This document shows, one piece after another, positions 18,677 through 27,185 of a stretch of 64,000 bases of DNA (the first letter of the stretch is position 1; the number at the start of each line of letters is the position of its first letter). The position numbers and the translations under genes are program-made. The notes under the pieces were generated by a model that saw only the letters and a program-made list of their open reading frames with translations, did no database searches and had not been told where the DNA came from. Source of the stretch: Aestuariibacter sp. A3R04 (GTDB taxonomy: Bacteria; Pseudomonadota; Gammaproteobacteria; Enterobacterales; Alteromonadaceae). The stretch covers positions 496,001 to 560,000 of the forward strand of contig NZ_JAHKQR010000003.1 of NCBI RefSeq assembly GCF_018860805.1. The letters run 5' to 3'.

Positions 18677-19333
18677 TTAGTTAATCGTTACAACGCCATC
18701 GTTGGTGGCAACGAGCACTGTATCTGCGCCCCGGTTGGCAAAAATGCCGTTTGTGACCACACCAGCAAGCCCGTTGATGGTGTTTTCCAGTTCCCGGGGG
18801 TTGAGGATTGTAAGGTTGTGGACATCAAGGATCACGTTGCCGTTGTCTGTTACCACGCCTTCCCGGTAAACTGGATCGCCGCCCAGTTTAACCAATTCTC
18901 TGGCTACGTAAGAGCGGGCCATTGGAATCACTTCTACCGGTAATGGAAAACCCCCGAGCACAGGTACTTGTTTGCTGTCGTCTACAATGCAAACAAATTT
19001 CTTGGCCACCGCCGCGACAATTTTTTCGCGGGTCAGTGCCGCACCGCCGCCCTTAATCATATGTTTGTGTTCGGTGATTTCATCAGCGCCATCAACATAT
19101 ACAGAAAGGTTGTCGACTTCATTTAATGAAAACACTTCAATGCCATGGGCTTTGAGCTTCTCTGTAGAGGCGTCAGAGCTGGACACTGCTCCTTGGATGG
19201 TATGTTTAATGTCAGCGAGGGCATCAATAAAATAGTTCACCGTAGATCCGGTGCCAACGCCAACAAGGCTGTCTGCTTCAACGTATTTCACAGCGGCATT
19301 GGCCACTGCTTTTTTCTTTGCGTTTTGATCCAT
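18677..19333 (-). CDS. rpiA: Ribose-5-phosphate isomerase A
   Basis: RpiA interconverts ribose-5-phosphate and ribulose-5-phosphate in the pentose phosphate pathway. At 218 aa it has the normal length. Motifs [13 protein letters not shown] (near residue 27), VDGADEI (near 82), and [11 protein letters not shown] (near 94, with the catalytic Glu and Lys region) are intact. It lies beside serA as in E. coli. In this genome it is also a few genes from a nucleoside hydrolase and a ribokinase, which would feed ribose-5-phosphate to it. Confidence 0.97.
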   Translation of the reverse strand: MDQNAKKKAVANAAVKYVEADSLVGVGTGSTVNYFIDALADIKHTIQGAVSSSDASTEKLKAHGIEVFSLNEVDNLSVYVDGADEITEHKHMIKGGGAALTREKIVAAVAKKFVCIVDDSKQVPVLGGFPLPVEVIPMARSYVARELVKLGGDPVYREGVVTDNGNVILDVHNLTILNPRELENTINGLAGVVTNGIFANRGADTVLVATNDGVVTIN

Positions 19334-19404
19334 GATTCGTTCTCCAGGCTTTTGGGAATTTTAACTGATTTGTAGCCGTTCCGGGCAACTATTGCAGATA
19401 AATT

Positions 19405-20007
19405 TTAACCAGGAAACAGGGTTTGTGAGGGGGTAACAATTATATCCAGGGGAATATCCCAACCGGCAATGGGTATAGCGTCTACTTGTTGGCAATCGTG
19501 AGCGGTGCCAACCAGTAGGGGACGGTTATTATTCTGCAACACACCAGCCAGTGTTCTGTCGTAAAAGCCGCCGCCCATCCCCAGCCGATTACCTCTCGCA
19601 TCAAAACCTACTAACGGCATTAAGATGATGTCATGGGTAGCAATGGGTATCACACCTGTACAGTGTGGTTCAGGCTCATGAATATTAAAGCGATTAACGC
19701 GCATCTGCGTGTCGGTGGTGTAATCTAAGAATAGTAGGGTACGCGGATTGAACGGGTGGATCACCGGCAACGTGGTTTTTTTACCTTGTTGCCAGGCAAG
19801 GGCCATCACCGCAGCTAAGTCTACCTCGCCGTCATTGGTTAAGTAGCCTGCCAACGTGCTGCTTTCAGACCATTGTGACAACGATTGTAACTTAACAACG
19901 ATGCGTTCTTTCGCACTGCGTTGTTCCGCCTCAGAAAGGCTGTTGCGGCGTTGTCGCAAGGTTTTTCTGAGCCGGGCGCGTTGTGTTTGCAATTCAGTTA
20001 AAGACAC
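19405..20007 (-). CDS. fau: 5-formyltetrahydrofolate cyclo-ligase
   Basis: This enzyme (YgfA/Fau) uses ATP to convert 5-formyl-THF to 5,10-methenyl-THF, relieving inhibition of glycine/serine one-carbon enzymes. The family motif GNRLGMGGGFYDRTL near residue 140 and the N-terminal LRKTLRQRRNSLS are clear. In E. coli this gene directly follows 6S RNA. Here a hybrid kinase, a nucleoside hydrolase and ribokinase lie between them. Its start overlaps the 3' end of the hybrid kinase gene by 14 bp, so the two are probably co-translated. Confidence 0.93.
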   Translation of the reverse strand: MSLTELQTQRARLRKTLRQRRNSLSEAEQRSAKERIVVKLQSLSQWSESSTLAGYLTNDGEVDLAAVMALAWQQGKKTTLPVIHPFNPRTLLFLDYTTDTQMRVNRFNIHEPEPHCTGVIPIATHDIILMPLVGFDARGNRLGMGGGFYDRTLAGVLQNNNRPLLVGTAHDCQQVDAIPIAGWDIPLDIIVTPSQTLFPG

Positions 20008-21592
20008 TGTCGGTAATTAAGTATAGGTTGAGTAAGCGGTTTAGCTCGTTAATGTCGACTGGTTTGGTCACTACCGCATCCATGCCGGACGCCCGTAGCA
20101 CTTGTTTGTCAATAATAACATCGGCAGTGACGGCAATGATAGGGATAGCGGGCTGGGTTTCGCGAATACGGCGAGTTGTTTCCACCCCTGAAATGCCAGG
20201 CAGGTTGATGTCCATAAAAATGATGTCGTAGACTTGTTGGTCGACCATTTTCAGCGCGGTTTCCCCGTCATCTGCGATGTCGATGCTCAACCCGTTGCGG
20301 CCGAACAATGATCGCATTACTTCCTGATTTATTTCGTTGTCTTCCACCAGTAGAATTTTGGGGTTCTGTTTTGTGTATGTTAATCCTGTCTCCGGCACAT
20401 CGGTGTTGTCATGGGTGTCTACTGTAGCCGGGACAGAGAAAATGATTATTATACCGTCCGAAGGCCCATTTTTTACTTTCAGGTGACCGTTCAGCTCATC
20501 TGTCATTATTCGAAGGCCGCTGAGAGGGTTGTTCTCATCCTGTTTGTCATCGTCGTACAGCGCTTGGTGTTGCTCTTGGCTAATGCCAGGGCCATTGTCT
20601 TTAAACAACACCACAAGATTTCCGCTTTGGTAACAAATCATGACGTCAACGAAGGCATCGCCTTCGGCTCGGATAAGAGCGTGGCTTAAAATTTTAAGCA
20701 ACACTTTGCAAAAGCGGGTGTCATCAAAAATGAGCGTTTCGGGAATTGAGTCCTCAACGTTGCTTCTGAGCTCAATGTGATATTTTTGGAGCTGCTGATC
20801 GATAATGTGAAAGATATGGTGAAAAAAAGAGCGGGTAGAAATGGCTTTTTTCTTACCTGGTGCATTCGCCTTTTCAGTGTCTTCAACGCCAAGTACGGCA
20901 TCCACAGTCTTGAGTAATATACTACTGCTGGTGGTTATATGGCCAAGGGCATCCCGAAACAGCGCAGGCAGTTTTACAACTCGGGCTTCTTGTTCCAGTA
21001 ATTTTCCAAAGGTACAAATGGCGTTTAAAGGCGTTCTGAGATCGTGACTTAATTCAGACAGATAATGGGTTTTCATCCTGTTGATTTTAATAAGCTCCTC
21101 ATTCTTTTTACGCAAATCAAGATGCGCCATTACGCTGTCGGCAAGGGTTTTAAGGGCGGTACGTTGAGAGGGAGAGAGTACTTTAGGTTTTTGATCAATA
21201 GTGCACAGCGTGCCCAAGGCATACCCTTTTTCGGTTATCAGCGGGGCTCCGGCATAAAAACGTATATTGGGGTTTTCTGTAACCAGAGGATTGTCAAAAA
21301 AGCGCTCATCGGAAAGGGCATCGTTGACTTCCAGCATGGTTTTATTGGCTACCACGTGGCCGCAAAACGAAATATTTCTGTGCGTTTCCGTAGCGTCAAT
21401 GCCCACCCTGGATTTAAACCACTGTCGGTCAGGATCTACCAGGCTTATTAACGCAATAGGCGTATCGCAAATTTGAGAAGCGAGCAGCGTAATATCGTCC
21501 AGCAATGCATCGCTTTCTGTGTCGATTACGTTGTAACTGAGTAACTCAGCCAGTCTGGCTTCTTCTTCCGGTGGTATCGGTGGTTGAATCAT
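19994..21592 (-). CDS. Hybrid histidine kinase: GAF - HisKA - HATPase - receiver
   Basis: This cytoplasmic hybrid kinase has no membrane segments. Domains in order: GAF (about residues 10-165, including the YNVIDTESDALLDDIT opening typical of this GAF subgroup), HisKA with phospho-accepting His in SELSHDLRTPLNAI, a divergent HATPase domain (DNGPGIS), and a C-terminal receiver with the phospho-Asp in IIFMDINLPGISG and conserved Lys in VVTKPVD. The ATG at 21592 is chosen because an upstream GTG at 21619 falls inside a terminator hairpin. The N-box of the kinase (KILSHALIRAE) lacks the usual Asn, so kinase activity is questionable. The signal and output are unknown. Confidence 0.85.
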   Translation of the reverse strand: MIQPPIPPEEEARLAELLSYNVIDTESDALLDDITLLASQICDTPIALISLVDPDRQWFKSRVGIDATETHRNISFCGHVVANKTMLEVNDALSDERFFDNPLVTENPNIRFYAGAPLITEKGYALGTLCTIDQKPKVLSPSQRTALKTLADSVMAHLDLRKKNEELIKINRMKTHYLSELSHDLRTPLNAICTFGKLLEQEARVVKLPALFRDALGHITTSSSILLKTVDAVLGVEDTEKANAPGKKKAISTRSFFHHIFHIIDQQLQKYHIELRSNVEDSIPETLIFDDTRFCKVLLKILSHALIRAEGDAFVDVMICYQSGNLVVLFKDNGPGISQEQHQALYDDDKQDENNPLSGLRIMTDELNGHLKVKNGPSDGIIIIFSVPATVDTHDNTDVPETGLTYTKQNPKILLVEDNEINQEVMRSLFGRNGLSIDIADDGETALKMVDQQVYDIIFMDINLPGISGVETTRRIRETQPAIPIIAVTADVIIDKQVLRASGMDAVVTKPVDINELNRLLNLYLITDSVFN

Positions 21593-21608
21593 AGCGCTCT
21601 GCAACGTG

Positions 21609-21635
21609 AAAAGAAGCACCGCCGATGCTTCTTTT
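21609..21635 (-). terminator. Intrinsic terminator after the nucleoside hydrolase gene
   Basis: AAAAGAAGC (21609-21617) and GCTTCTTTT (21627-21635) form a 9-bp stem over a 9-nt loop with T-runs at the stem base. It separates the rbsK/hydrolase unit from the hybrid kinase. Confidence 0.75.
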
Positions 21636-21649
21636 ATGCCAATGGACTA

Positions 21650-22591
21650 TTACAAAGCGTAGGCGTCTATAAACAATTGTTCCAGTTTATCGTGTTCTAC
21701 TTTGGTGGCGACGTTAATTGTTTGCGCTTCTGTCCACAATGGACTCGCTGTTGTGCCAGCAGGGGCTACCACCGTCTGACCGCGGTCAAGTTCGCCTGTG
21801 CCAACCCGAACCTGCCCTTCTGTAACGGTGAACAACTCAGGATGAATTAAGTGTGCCAACGGGAAAGCATCGTGGAAAAAACACACTTTGTCGTCTCGAT
21901 TTTGTGAATAGAAATCCATATAGAACTGGGAGGCATCTTTCACAAATCCGCCCAAGGTACTGTTTTTATCCGCCAGTTTGTCCATAAAGGTGGGAGAAAA
22001 AGGGGTTTGCAAGGTCACGTCGAGACCAAACATGGTAAGTTTCCAATCGGCCGCAAACACAATGGCTGCGGCATGAGCATCGTTCCAGATATTGGCCTCG
22101 GCCACGGGAGTGACATTACCCGGTACAAACGCCGCGCCCCCCATAATACTTACGCCTTTCACCAATTTTGGCAGGTCAGGTTCTAATCGCAATGCCAGCG
22201 CCAGGTTTCCCAGTGGACCAATGGCTACAAGTGTGATTTCACCGGGATATTGCCTTGCCATGTCTATAATAAATTGTGCCGAGCTGCGCGGGTCGAGGGG
22301 TTTTTCAGAGGCTTTAGGAAACGTGTTGCCGAAGCCGTCGTCGCCGTGTACGAAGTGAGCGTAGGTAGACTCAGGCCCCACCCATGGCATTCCAACACCC
22401 TGGGTAACGGGAATATCCTGTCCTGCAATATCACACAGTGTTACGGCGTTGCGCGCCGCCATAGTAACCGGCACGTTGCCAAATACAGTCGTTAACCCCA
22501 ACACATCTATTTCGGGGTGCTGAAAGGCGAAAAAAATAGCCATAGCATCATCGATGCCCGGGTCGGTATCTAAAATAATTTTATGTGTCAT
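21650..22591 (-). CDS. Nucleoside hydrolase (inosine-uridine preferring family)
   Basis: This Ca2+-dependent hydrolase splits ribonucleosides into ribose and free base. The family signature DTDPGIDDAMAI (about residues 8-19) supplies the Ca2+-binding aspartates, and NIWNDAHAAAIVF carries the later conserved NDxHA block. It is 313 aa, the normal length. The gene follows ribokinase after 14 bp, so nucleoside-derived ribose would be phosphorylated at once. The preferred nucleoside cannot be assigned (RihA/B/C-like). Confidence 0.93.
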   Translation of the reverse strand: MTHKIILDTDPGIDDAMAIFFAFQHPEIDVLGLTTVFGNVPVTMAARNAVTLCDIAGQDIPVTQGVGMPWVGPESTYAHFVHGDDGFGNTFPKASEKPLDPRSSAQFIIDMARQYPGEITLVAIGPLGNLALALRLEPDLPKLVKGVSIMGGAAFVPGNVTPVAEANIWNDAHAAAIVFAADWKLTMFGLDVTLQTPFSPTFMDKLADKNSTLGGFVKDASQFYMDFYSQNRDDKVCFFHDAFPLAHLIHPELFTVTEGQVRVGTGELDRGQTVVAPAGTTASPLWTEAQTINVATKVEHDKLEQLFIDAYAL

Positions 22592-22605
22592 GATAGCTCC
22601 TTTCG

Positions 22606-23505
22606 CTATTTACCCTGTTTGGCAAGGAAGCGGTCAACTTCTTTTTGGTCCGGAATAGATTGTGCAGCTCCTTCGCGGGTAACCGCAATGGCGGAGGCTG
22701 CACATCCTCTTGTAAGGGCTTGTTTGGCATCGGCATGCTGACTGTATGCCGACAGGAAATAGCCAATGAAGCAATCGCCAGCGGCTGTGGTATCGATGGC
22801 CTCGACGGAAAATGCAGGCACGGTGATTATTTCGCCGCTTTTGCGGATCATCATGACGCCATCTTTGCCCAGCGTGAGAATAACTTCGCCGTGTTGCCAG
22901 TTTTCTTTGAACCAGGCAATGTTTGCGTCAGTGCCGGACTGGCCGGATATTGCTTCGGCTTCCGTTTCATTCACAATAAGCAAATCGACGCAATCCAGGG
23001 GCAGTGACTTGACAGACTCATTCATCGGCGCGGGATTAAATGCCACTTTTAATTGCTTGGCTTTAGCCTGCTGAAACATTTCAGCGATGCTACTGGTTTC
23101 GTTCTGGGTTAGTACCCAGTCTGCAGAGGTTGTGTTGCTCAGCGCTTGGCGAACGGTATCGTCGTTTATCGTTTGGTTTGCGCCACCAAATAACACAATG
23201 GCGTTTTCGCCGTCTGGTGCAACCTGAATAATGGCATGGCCGGATGGGGTTTCACTGCATTTGACATACTGACAATCGACGCCTTTGCGAATTAACGTTT
23301 GTTTAAACGCCGCGTCAGACTCGTGAATAGCCCCGACGTGCTTGACGTCAGCACCGGCAAGTGCAAGGGCAATAGACTGATTCGCCCCTTTGCCGCCCAG
23401 TAATTGTTTATATTGGGTTGACGCCAGTGTTTCACCCGGTTTCACGAAGTGCTCTACCTGGTAAACGTGATCGATGTTGATGGAACCAAAATTAATAATC
23501 GCCAT
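22606..23505 (-). CDS. rbsK: Ribokinase (PfkB family)
   Basis: Ribokinase phosphorylates D-ribose to ribose-5-phosphate with ATP. The N-terminal GG-motif region (LLGGKGANQSIALALAGADV) binds sugar, and the C-terminal signature DTTAAGDCFIGYF carries the catalytic Asp and anion hole. It is 299 aa long. Ala replaces the more common Gly in DTTGAGD, a change seen in active relatives. The start lies only about 25 bp from the 3' end of 6S RNA on the same strand, with no terminator between, so rbsK is probably expressed by read-through from the 6S promoter or from a processed dicistronic transcript. Confidence 0.93.
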   Translation of the reverse strand: MAIINFGSINIDHVYQVEHFVKPGETLASTQYKQLLGGKGANQSIALALAGADVKHVGAIHESDAAFKQTLIRKGVDCQYVKCSETPSGHAIIQVAPDGENAIVLFGGANQTINDDTVRQALSNTTSADWVLTQNETSSIAEMFQQAKAKQLKVAFNPAPMNESVKSLPLDCVDLLIVNETEAEAISGQSGTDANIAWFKENWQHGEVILTLGKDGVMMIRKSGEIITVPAFSVEAIDTTAAGDCFIGYFLSAYSQHADAKQALTRGCAASAIAVTREGAAQSIPDQKEVDRFLAKQGK

Positions 23506-23526
23506 TTCTTATACCGTCGAAAGAGG

Positions 23527-23714
23527 GCGCCTTCCAAAGTGCCGCTGTTCATCGTTCGCCCGTGAACCGAAAAGTTCAGGGCGGAAGAGTCTTCACAACC
23601 GTAGGCTTCTCGATACGCGCCGAGCTTGCACAATAGTCGTGATGTCATCTTCCTTGGTTTAAAGCATCGGCCAGGGACATGAATGAACTGGCAAACACTC
23701 CAGAAGACATAGAA
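23527..23714 (-). ncRNA. ssrS: 6S RNA
   Basis: 6S RNA binds sigma-70 RNA polymerase and modulates transcription in stationary phase. The minus strand has CGAGAAGCC in the position of the same E. coli block and CTGAACTTTTCGGTTCACGG in the place of the TTGAACCAAGGGTTCAAGG hairpin. The ends form a closing stem: the 5' GTCTTCTGGAGTG (23708 down to 23696) pairs fully, allowing G-U, with 3' CACTTTGGAAGGC (23541 down to 23529). Size (about 185 nt) and position beside ygfB agree with E. coli. Ends are approximate. Unlike E. coli, ribokinase rather than fau follows it. Confidence 0.9.
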
Positions 23715-23734
23715 ATTGAAAAATAGCGCAACAG

Positions 23735-23762
23735 AGTATATCAAACGAACGCGTTCGTGAAG
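23735..23762 (-). promoter_or_regulatory. 6S RNA promoter with embedded 14-bp palindrome
   Basis: A -10 hexamer TATACT (minus strand, 23735-23740) lies about 20 bp upstream of the mature 6S 5' end. The spacer upstream contains a perfect palindrome ACGAACGCGTTCGT (23745-23758), positioned where a repressor could block polymerase. The -35 is weak (GCTTCA at best). Promoter assignment is good; the operator role is inference. Confidence 0.6.
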
Positions 23763-24065
23763 CAGATCACTCACGAAACTTTCGTTTTGTTTTCTGTTTT
23801 GTATTTTGGCGGTGCCAGCCCAGCGCTGATAACAACTCCGCTGCCTGACCATTTGGTTAGGTTTTATTGCTAAAAACCGAGATTCTAGCAACAAGGCGCG
23901 ATAGAAGAACAGGGGTATTGGTCACCATTCCAGGGCGATCCTAAAGCATTGTGAGCCAACTGGAAAGGGCCGCGACAGTTAAGTGCTGAAAGCGTGTGCA
24001 GAATTTGTGTTAATTCGCATCAACAGAACAAGCTGAACTGGGTTTTACGCGGTCTTTTTGCTAGC
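23763..24065. other. Noncoding stretch between 6S RNA promoter and ygfB
   Basis: No supported gene. In E. coli zapA lies here divergent from ygfB, but no ZapA-like frame is present on either strand. The stretch should hold the ygfB promoter; no clear boxes were recognised. Confidence 0.5.
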
Positions 24066-24662
24066 ATGACAACAAATCATTATTGGATCGAATGCGTGGA
24101 CAAACAACTCAATTACGACCAGGTGAGTAACCTGCTTTCTCAGTACGATGTAATCGCAGATGGTGCTGAAGTGCAGGGCATTCTGTGCGGTATGCTGTGC
24201 GGTGGTATGTCGATTTCTGAACGAAAGTGGCTGGATGTACTCAAAGATACCATCAACGAAGGGGCCGGTTTTGCTCCGGATCTCGAAAACACTCTCACGG
24301 ACGTATACAACGAATTATGTCAGCAGTTGGTTGAAGCAGAGTTTACGCTGAACCTGATGTTGCCCGACGAACAAGCGCCTATTAATGATCGCGGCCTTGG
24401 TCTGATTAACTGGGTTCAGGGCTTTATGCTTGGCTTTGGCCTGTATCAACAAAATTTAGTGCAGTGTTCAGACGATGTGAAAGAGGCATTGGAAGATTTT
24501 GCCAACATTTCCCGTATGGAAGAACCCATGACAGAAGACGAAGAATCTGAAAAAGCACTTTTCGAAGTGTTGGAATACGTCAAAATCTCAGCCTTGTTGT
24601 GTTTCAACGAGTTAGGTGAATCTCTGCTGGACGATCAAAAAGACAAACCGTCAGTTCATTAA
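24066..24662 (+). CDS. ygfB: YgfB/UPF0149 family protein
   Basis: An acidic alpha-helical protein of the UPF0149 family. Recognisable blocks are AEVQGILCGMLCGGMSISERKWL, a central LGLINWVQGFMLGFGLYQ and the C-terminal FEVLEYVKISALLCFNELG. The family has no settled biochemical role, but ygfB stands at the head of the pepP-ubiH-ubiI cluster in many gammaproteobacteria. The start is uncertain: ATG 24066 lacks a good ribosome site, while a GTG at 24096 (VDKQLNYDQ) has GGA 8 nt upstream and would give the more typical N-terminus. pepP follows 3 bp after the stop. Confidence 0.88.
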   Translation: MTTNHYWIECVDKQLNYDQVSNLLSQYDVIADGAEVQGILCGMLCGGMSISERKWLDVLKDTINEGAGFAPDLENTLTDVYNELCQQLVEAEFTLNLMLPDEQAPINDRGLGLINWVQGFMLGFGLYQQNLVQCSDDVKEALEDFANISRMEEPMTEDEESEKALFEVLEYVKISALLCFNELGESLLDDQKDKPSVH

Positions 24663-24665
24663 AAT

Positions 24666-25979
24666 ATGATAAGCAAAGAAGAGTTTATAGCCAGACAACA
24701 CCGCTTACTGTCGTTGTGCGAGCCGGAAAGCGTGTGTGTCATACCTGCAGGTCAGGTGCTAAGCCGTTCCCGGGATACGGAGTTTCCCTTTCGACAGAAC
24801 AGTGATTTTTGGTATCTCACTGGCTTCAATGAACCGGATGGATGGCTTTTACTGTCTAATCACAGTCAATTTTCAGACCCTTACCGGGCAATGGTGTTTC
24901 GCCCAAACGATAAACAGGCTGAAATTTGGCAGGGAAGGCGTTTAGGCGTCGAGGCCGGATTAGCAGAGTTTGCCTTGGATGAGGCTTTTGAAAGCGGTGA
25001 GCTTGATGGCGTGCTTACCGAATGGCTGGGGGGCCATGACCACGTGTATTTCCCCATGCACAGCGATGGTCCGGCAACAGCTAAAATCCTGGCAGTGTGT
25101 CGGGAGCTGCACAATGCACCAAAAGAAAACTTATCGCCGGCAAGCCTGCATGACATTCTGCCGCTTATCCACGAAATGCGATTGTTTAAATCGGCCTGTG
25201 AGATAGCCTTAATGAAAGCCGCAGCGAAAATTACTGCCAGCGCTCACAAACGGGCCATGCAATTTGCCCATCCAGGATGCTACGAGTATCAACTGGAAGC
25301 TGAATTGCATCACGAATTCGCTATGGCTGGTGCGCGTTTCCCCGCTTACAGCACCATTGTTGGCGGTGGTGACAACGCGTGTATTTTGCACTACACCGAG
25401 AATCAGGCACAAATAAAAGCCGGTGATTTGATCCTCATCGATGCCGGTGCCGAATATTATGGTTATGCTTCTGACATTACCCGCACATTTCCGGTTTCCG
25501 GCGTATTTTCTCCGGCTCAAAAAGCGGTATACAACATTGTGTTAAAAGCACAGGAAGCAGTGCTTGACCGGATTGGCCCGGGTATGACACTAAGCGAAGC
25601 GGGGGATATTGCCGCTGAGGTGATAACCGAAGGGTTGTTGGATCTTGGCCTGTTGACGGGGTCGCTCAGTGACAATCTCAACGAGCAAGGCTACCGGCGT
25701 TACTTTATGCACGGTATTGGTCATTTTCTTGGGTTGGATGTTCACGATGTGGGTAATTACCGGCTGGATGGGGAAGAGCGCCCTTTACAACCGGGCATGG
25801 TGATCACCATTGAACCCGGTATTTATATTTCTGCCGACGAGGACGTGGCTGATGAGTACAAGGGAATTGGCGTGCGCATTGAAGACAATTTGGTGATCAC
25901 TGCCACGGGCGCAGAGGTCATTACCCAAGGTGTACCAAAATCCGTTGAAGCAATAGAAGCGCTAATGAAGAAGGTCTGA
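24666..25979 (+). CDS. pepP: Xaa-Pro aminopeptidase P
   Basis: A cytoplasmic dimanganese exopeptidase that removes N-terminal residues before proline. The N-terminal creatinase-like domain (DSDFWYLTGFNEPDG-like block near residue 42) is followed by the pita-bread metalloprotease domain. Metal ligands are visible as Asp in LIDAGAEY and DITRTF, His in HGIGHFLGLDVHD, Glu in IEPGIYI and Glu in GVRIEDN. It is 437 aa, the same scale as E. coli PepP (441). It lies in the conserved ygfB-pepP-ubiH-ubiI operon. Confidence 0.96.
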   Translation: MISKEEFIARQHRLLSLCEPESVCVIPAGQVLSRSRDTEFPFRQNSDFWYLTGFNEPDGWLLLSNHSQFSDPYRAMVFRPNDKQAEIWQGRRLGVEAGLAEFALDEAFESGELDGVLTEWLGGHDHVYFPMHSDGPATAKILAVCRELHNAPKENLSPASLHDILPLIHEMRLFKSACEIALMKAAAKITASAHKRAMQFAHPGCYEYQLEAELHHEFAMAGARFPAYSTIVGGGDNACILHYTENQAQIKAGDLILIDAGAEYYGYASDITRTFPVSGVFSPAQKAVYNIVLKAQEAVLDRIGPGMTLSEAGDIAAEVITEGLLDLGLLTGSLSDNLNEQGYRRYFMHGIGHFLGLDVHDVGNYRLDGEERPLQPGMVITIEPGIYISADEDVADEYKGIGVRIEDNLVITATGAEVITQGVPKSVEAIEALMKKV

Positions 25980-25982
25980 CAC

Positions 25983-27176
25983 GTGGCAGAAACCGATGTA
26001 CTTATTGTGGGTGGTGGAGCGGTAGGCAATGTTATTGCCAAAGGGCTACTTACCCATACTTCACTTTCCGTTTCTTTGGTTGAACCTTCGCAGTACAGCG
26101 TTGACGGAAGCCATCCTGGGTTCGACGATCGCGTGATTGCGCTGGCGAAGAGAACCGTGGATGAACTGGCTGAGTTAGGGGTAGATACCCGCCTTGCTGG
26201 TGGCGTGCCCATTCGTCATATACAGGTCACTGATCAAGGCGCGGCGGGGATGTGTCAGATGGACGCAAACGCGCACAATCTCGATCGCTTTGGCGATGTG
26301 GTTTCTCTTAGCAGGCTGGGTTTAGCGCTGCGCGTTGAACCCAACATGCCTCGATTTACCCTTTACTGTCCGGCATCCGTGGCATCTGTGACCCGCAACA
26401 GCGATAGCGCGCATGTCACCTTGAGTTCCGGGGATAGCTGTCACGCAAAACTTATTGTGCTAGCGGATGGCGGGCGTTCTGCACTTCACGAGTCTTTGGG
26501 TTTTGAAAGACAATCGGAAGATTACGGTCAATCGGCAATTATTGTTAATGCCATTACGGCAGAGCCTCACCATCACAGGGCTTATGAGCGGTTTACGGCT
26601 CAGGGGCCGCTGGCGTTTCTGCCATTCAACCCAGGGTTTGACGAGACGCGCGGCGAGCACGGATTTAGCGTTGTATGGACAGTTCCCCCTGATCGAGCCG
26701 ACGCGTTATTGACGGCACCTGACAGTATCTTTATTCGAGCTTTGCAGGACGAATTTGGTTGGCGACAAGGGGCAATAGAGCAAATTGGAAAGCGAGCGGT
26801 TTATCCGTTGGCGTTATCCACGGTTAAAAATGTGGTTGTGCATCGCGCTGTCGCATGCGGCAATGCGTCGCAAACGTTGCACCCTATCGCAGGACAAGGC
26901 TTCAACCTCGGACTGCGCGACGCCATGGGTTTGGTTAGGGCACTACAACACGCCAGTGACCCGGGCGCCTTCGACGTGCTTCGTCAGTATGCTCAGGCCA
27001 GAGCTGCCGACAAGGAAGCGACAATAACGTTAACTGATGGGTTGGTCAGGTTGTTTTCAAATAAAAACCCAGGGTTAATGGCATTGAGAAATTTAGGCCT
27101 GGTGGCAATGGACAACAGCAGGGCATTAAAACAACAATTTGTCAGGCAAACCACCGGTTATGCACCGGGAGCCTGA
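25983..27176 (+). CDS. ubiH: 2-octaprenyl-6-methoxyphenol hydroxylase
   Basis: A FAD monooxygenase of ubiquinone synthesis (C1 hydroxylation). The N-terminal FAD motif VLIVGGGAVGN, the middle VLADGGRSALHE (DG motif) and the C-terminal HPIAGQGFNLGLRDA block are all present. It starts with GTG at 25983, only 3 bp after pepP, with AAGAAGG upstream. It is the first of two paralogous hydroxylases in the operon; assignment as UbiH rather than UbiI rests on order (pepP-ubiH-ubiI) and on similarity. Confidence 0.93.
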   Translation: MAETDVLIVGGGAVGNVIAKGLLTHTSLSVSLVEPSQYSVDGSHPGFDDRVIALAKRTVDELAELGVDTRLAGGVPIRHIQVTDQGAAGMCQMDANAHNLDRFGDVVSLSRLGLALRVEPNMPRFTLYCPASVASVTRNSDSAHVTLSSGDSCHAKLIVLADGGRSALHESLGFERQSEDYGQSAIIVNAITAEPHHHRAYERFTAQGPLAFLPFNPGFDETRGEHGFSVVWTVPPDRADALLTAPDSIFIRALQDEFGWRQGAIEQIGKRAVYPLALSTVKNVVVHRAVACGNASQTLHPIAGQGFNLGLRDAMGLVRALQHASDPGAFDVLRQYAQARAADKEATITLTDGLVRLFSNKNPGLMALRNLGLVAMDNSRALKQQFVRQTTGYAPGA

Positions 27177-27185
27177 GGAGTAAGT

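Noticed and set aside
23454..23894. 146-aa minus-strand frame upstream of rbsK
   Set aside because: It lies over 6S RNA and its promoter and has no recognisable protein features; the RNA explains the sequence.
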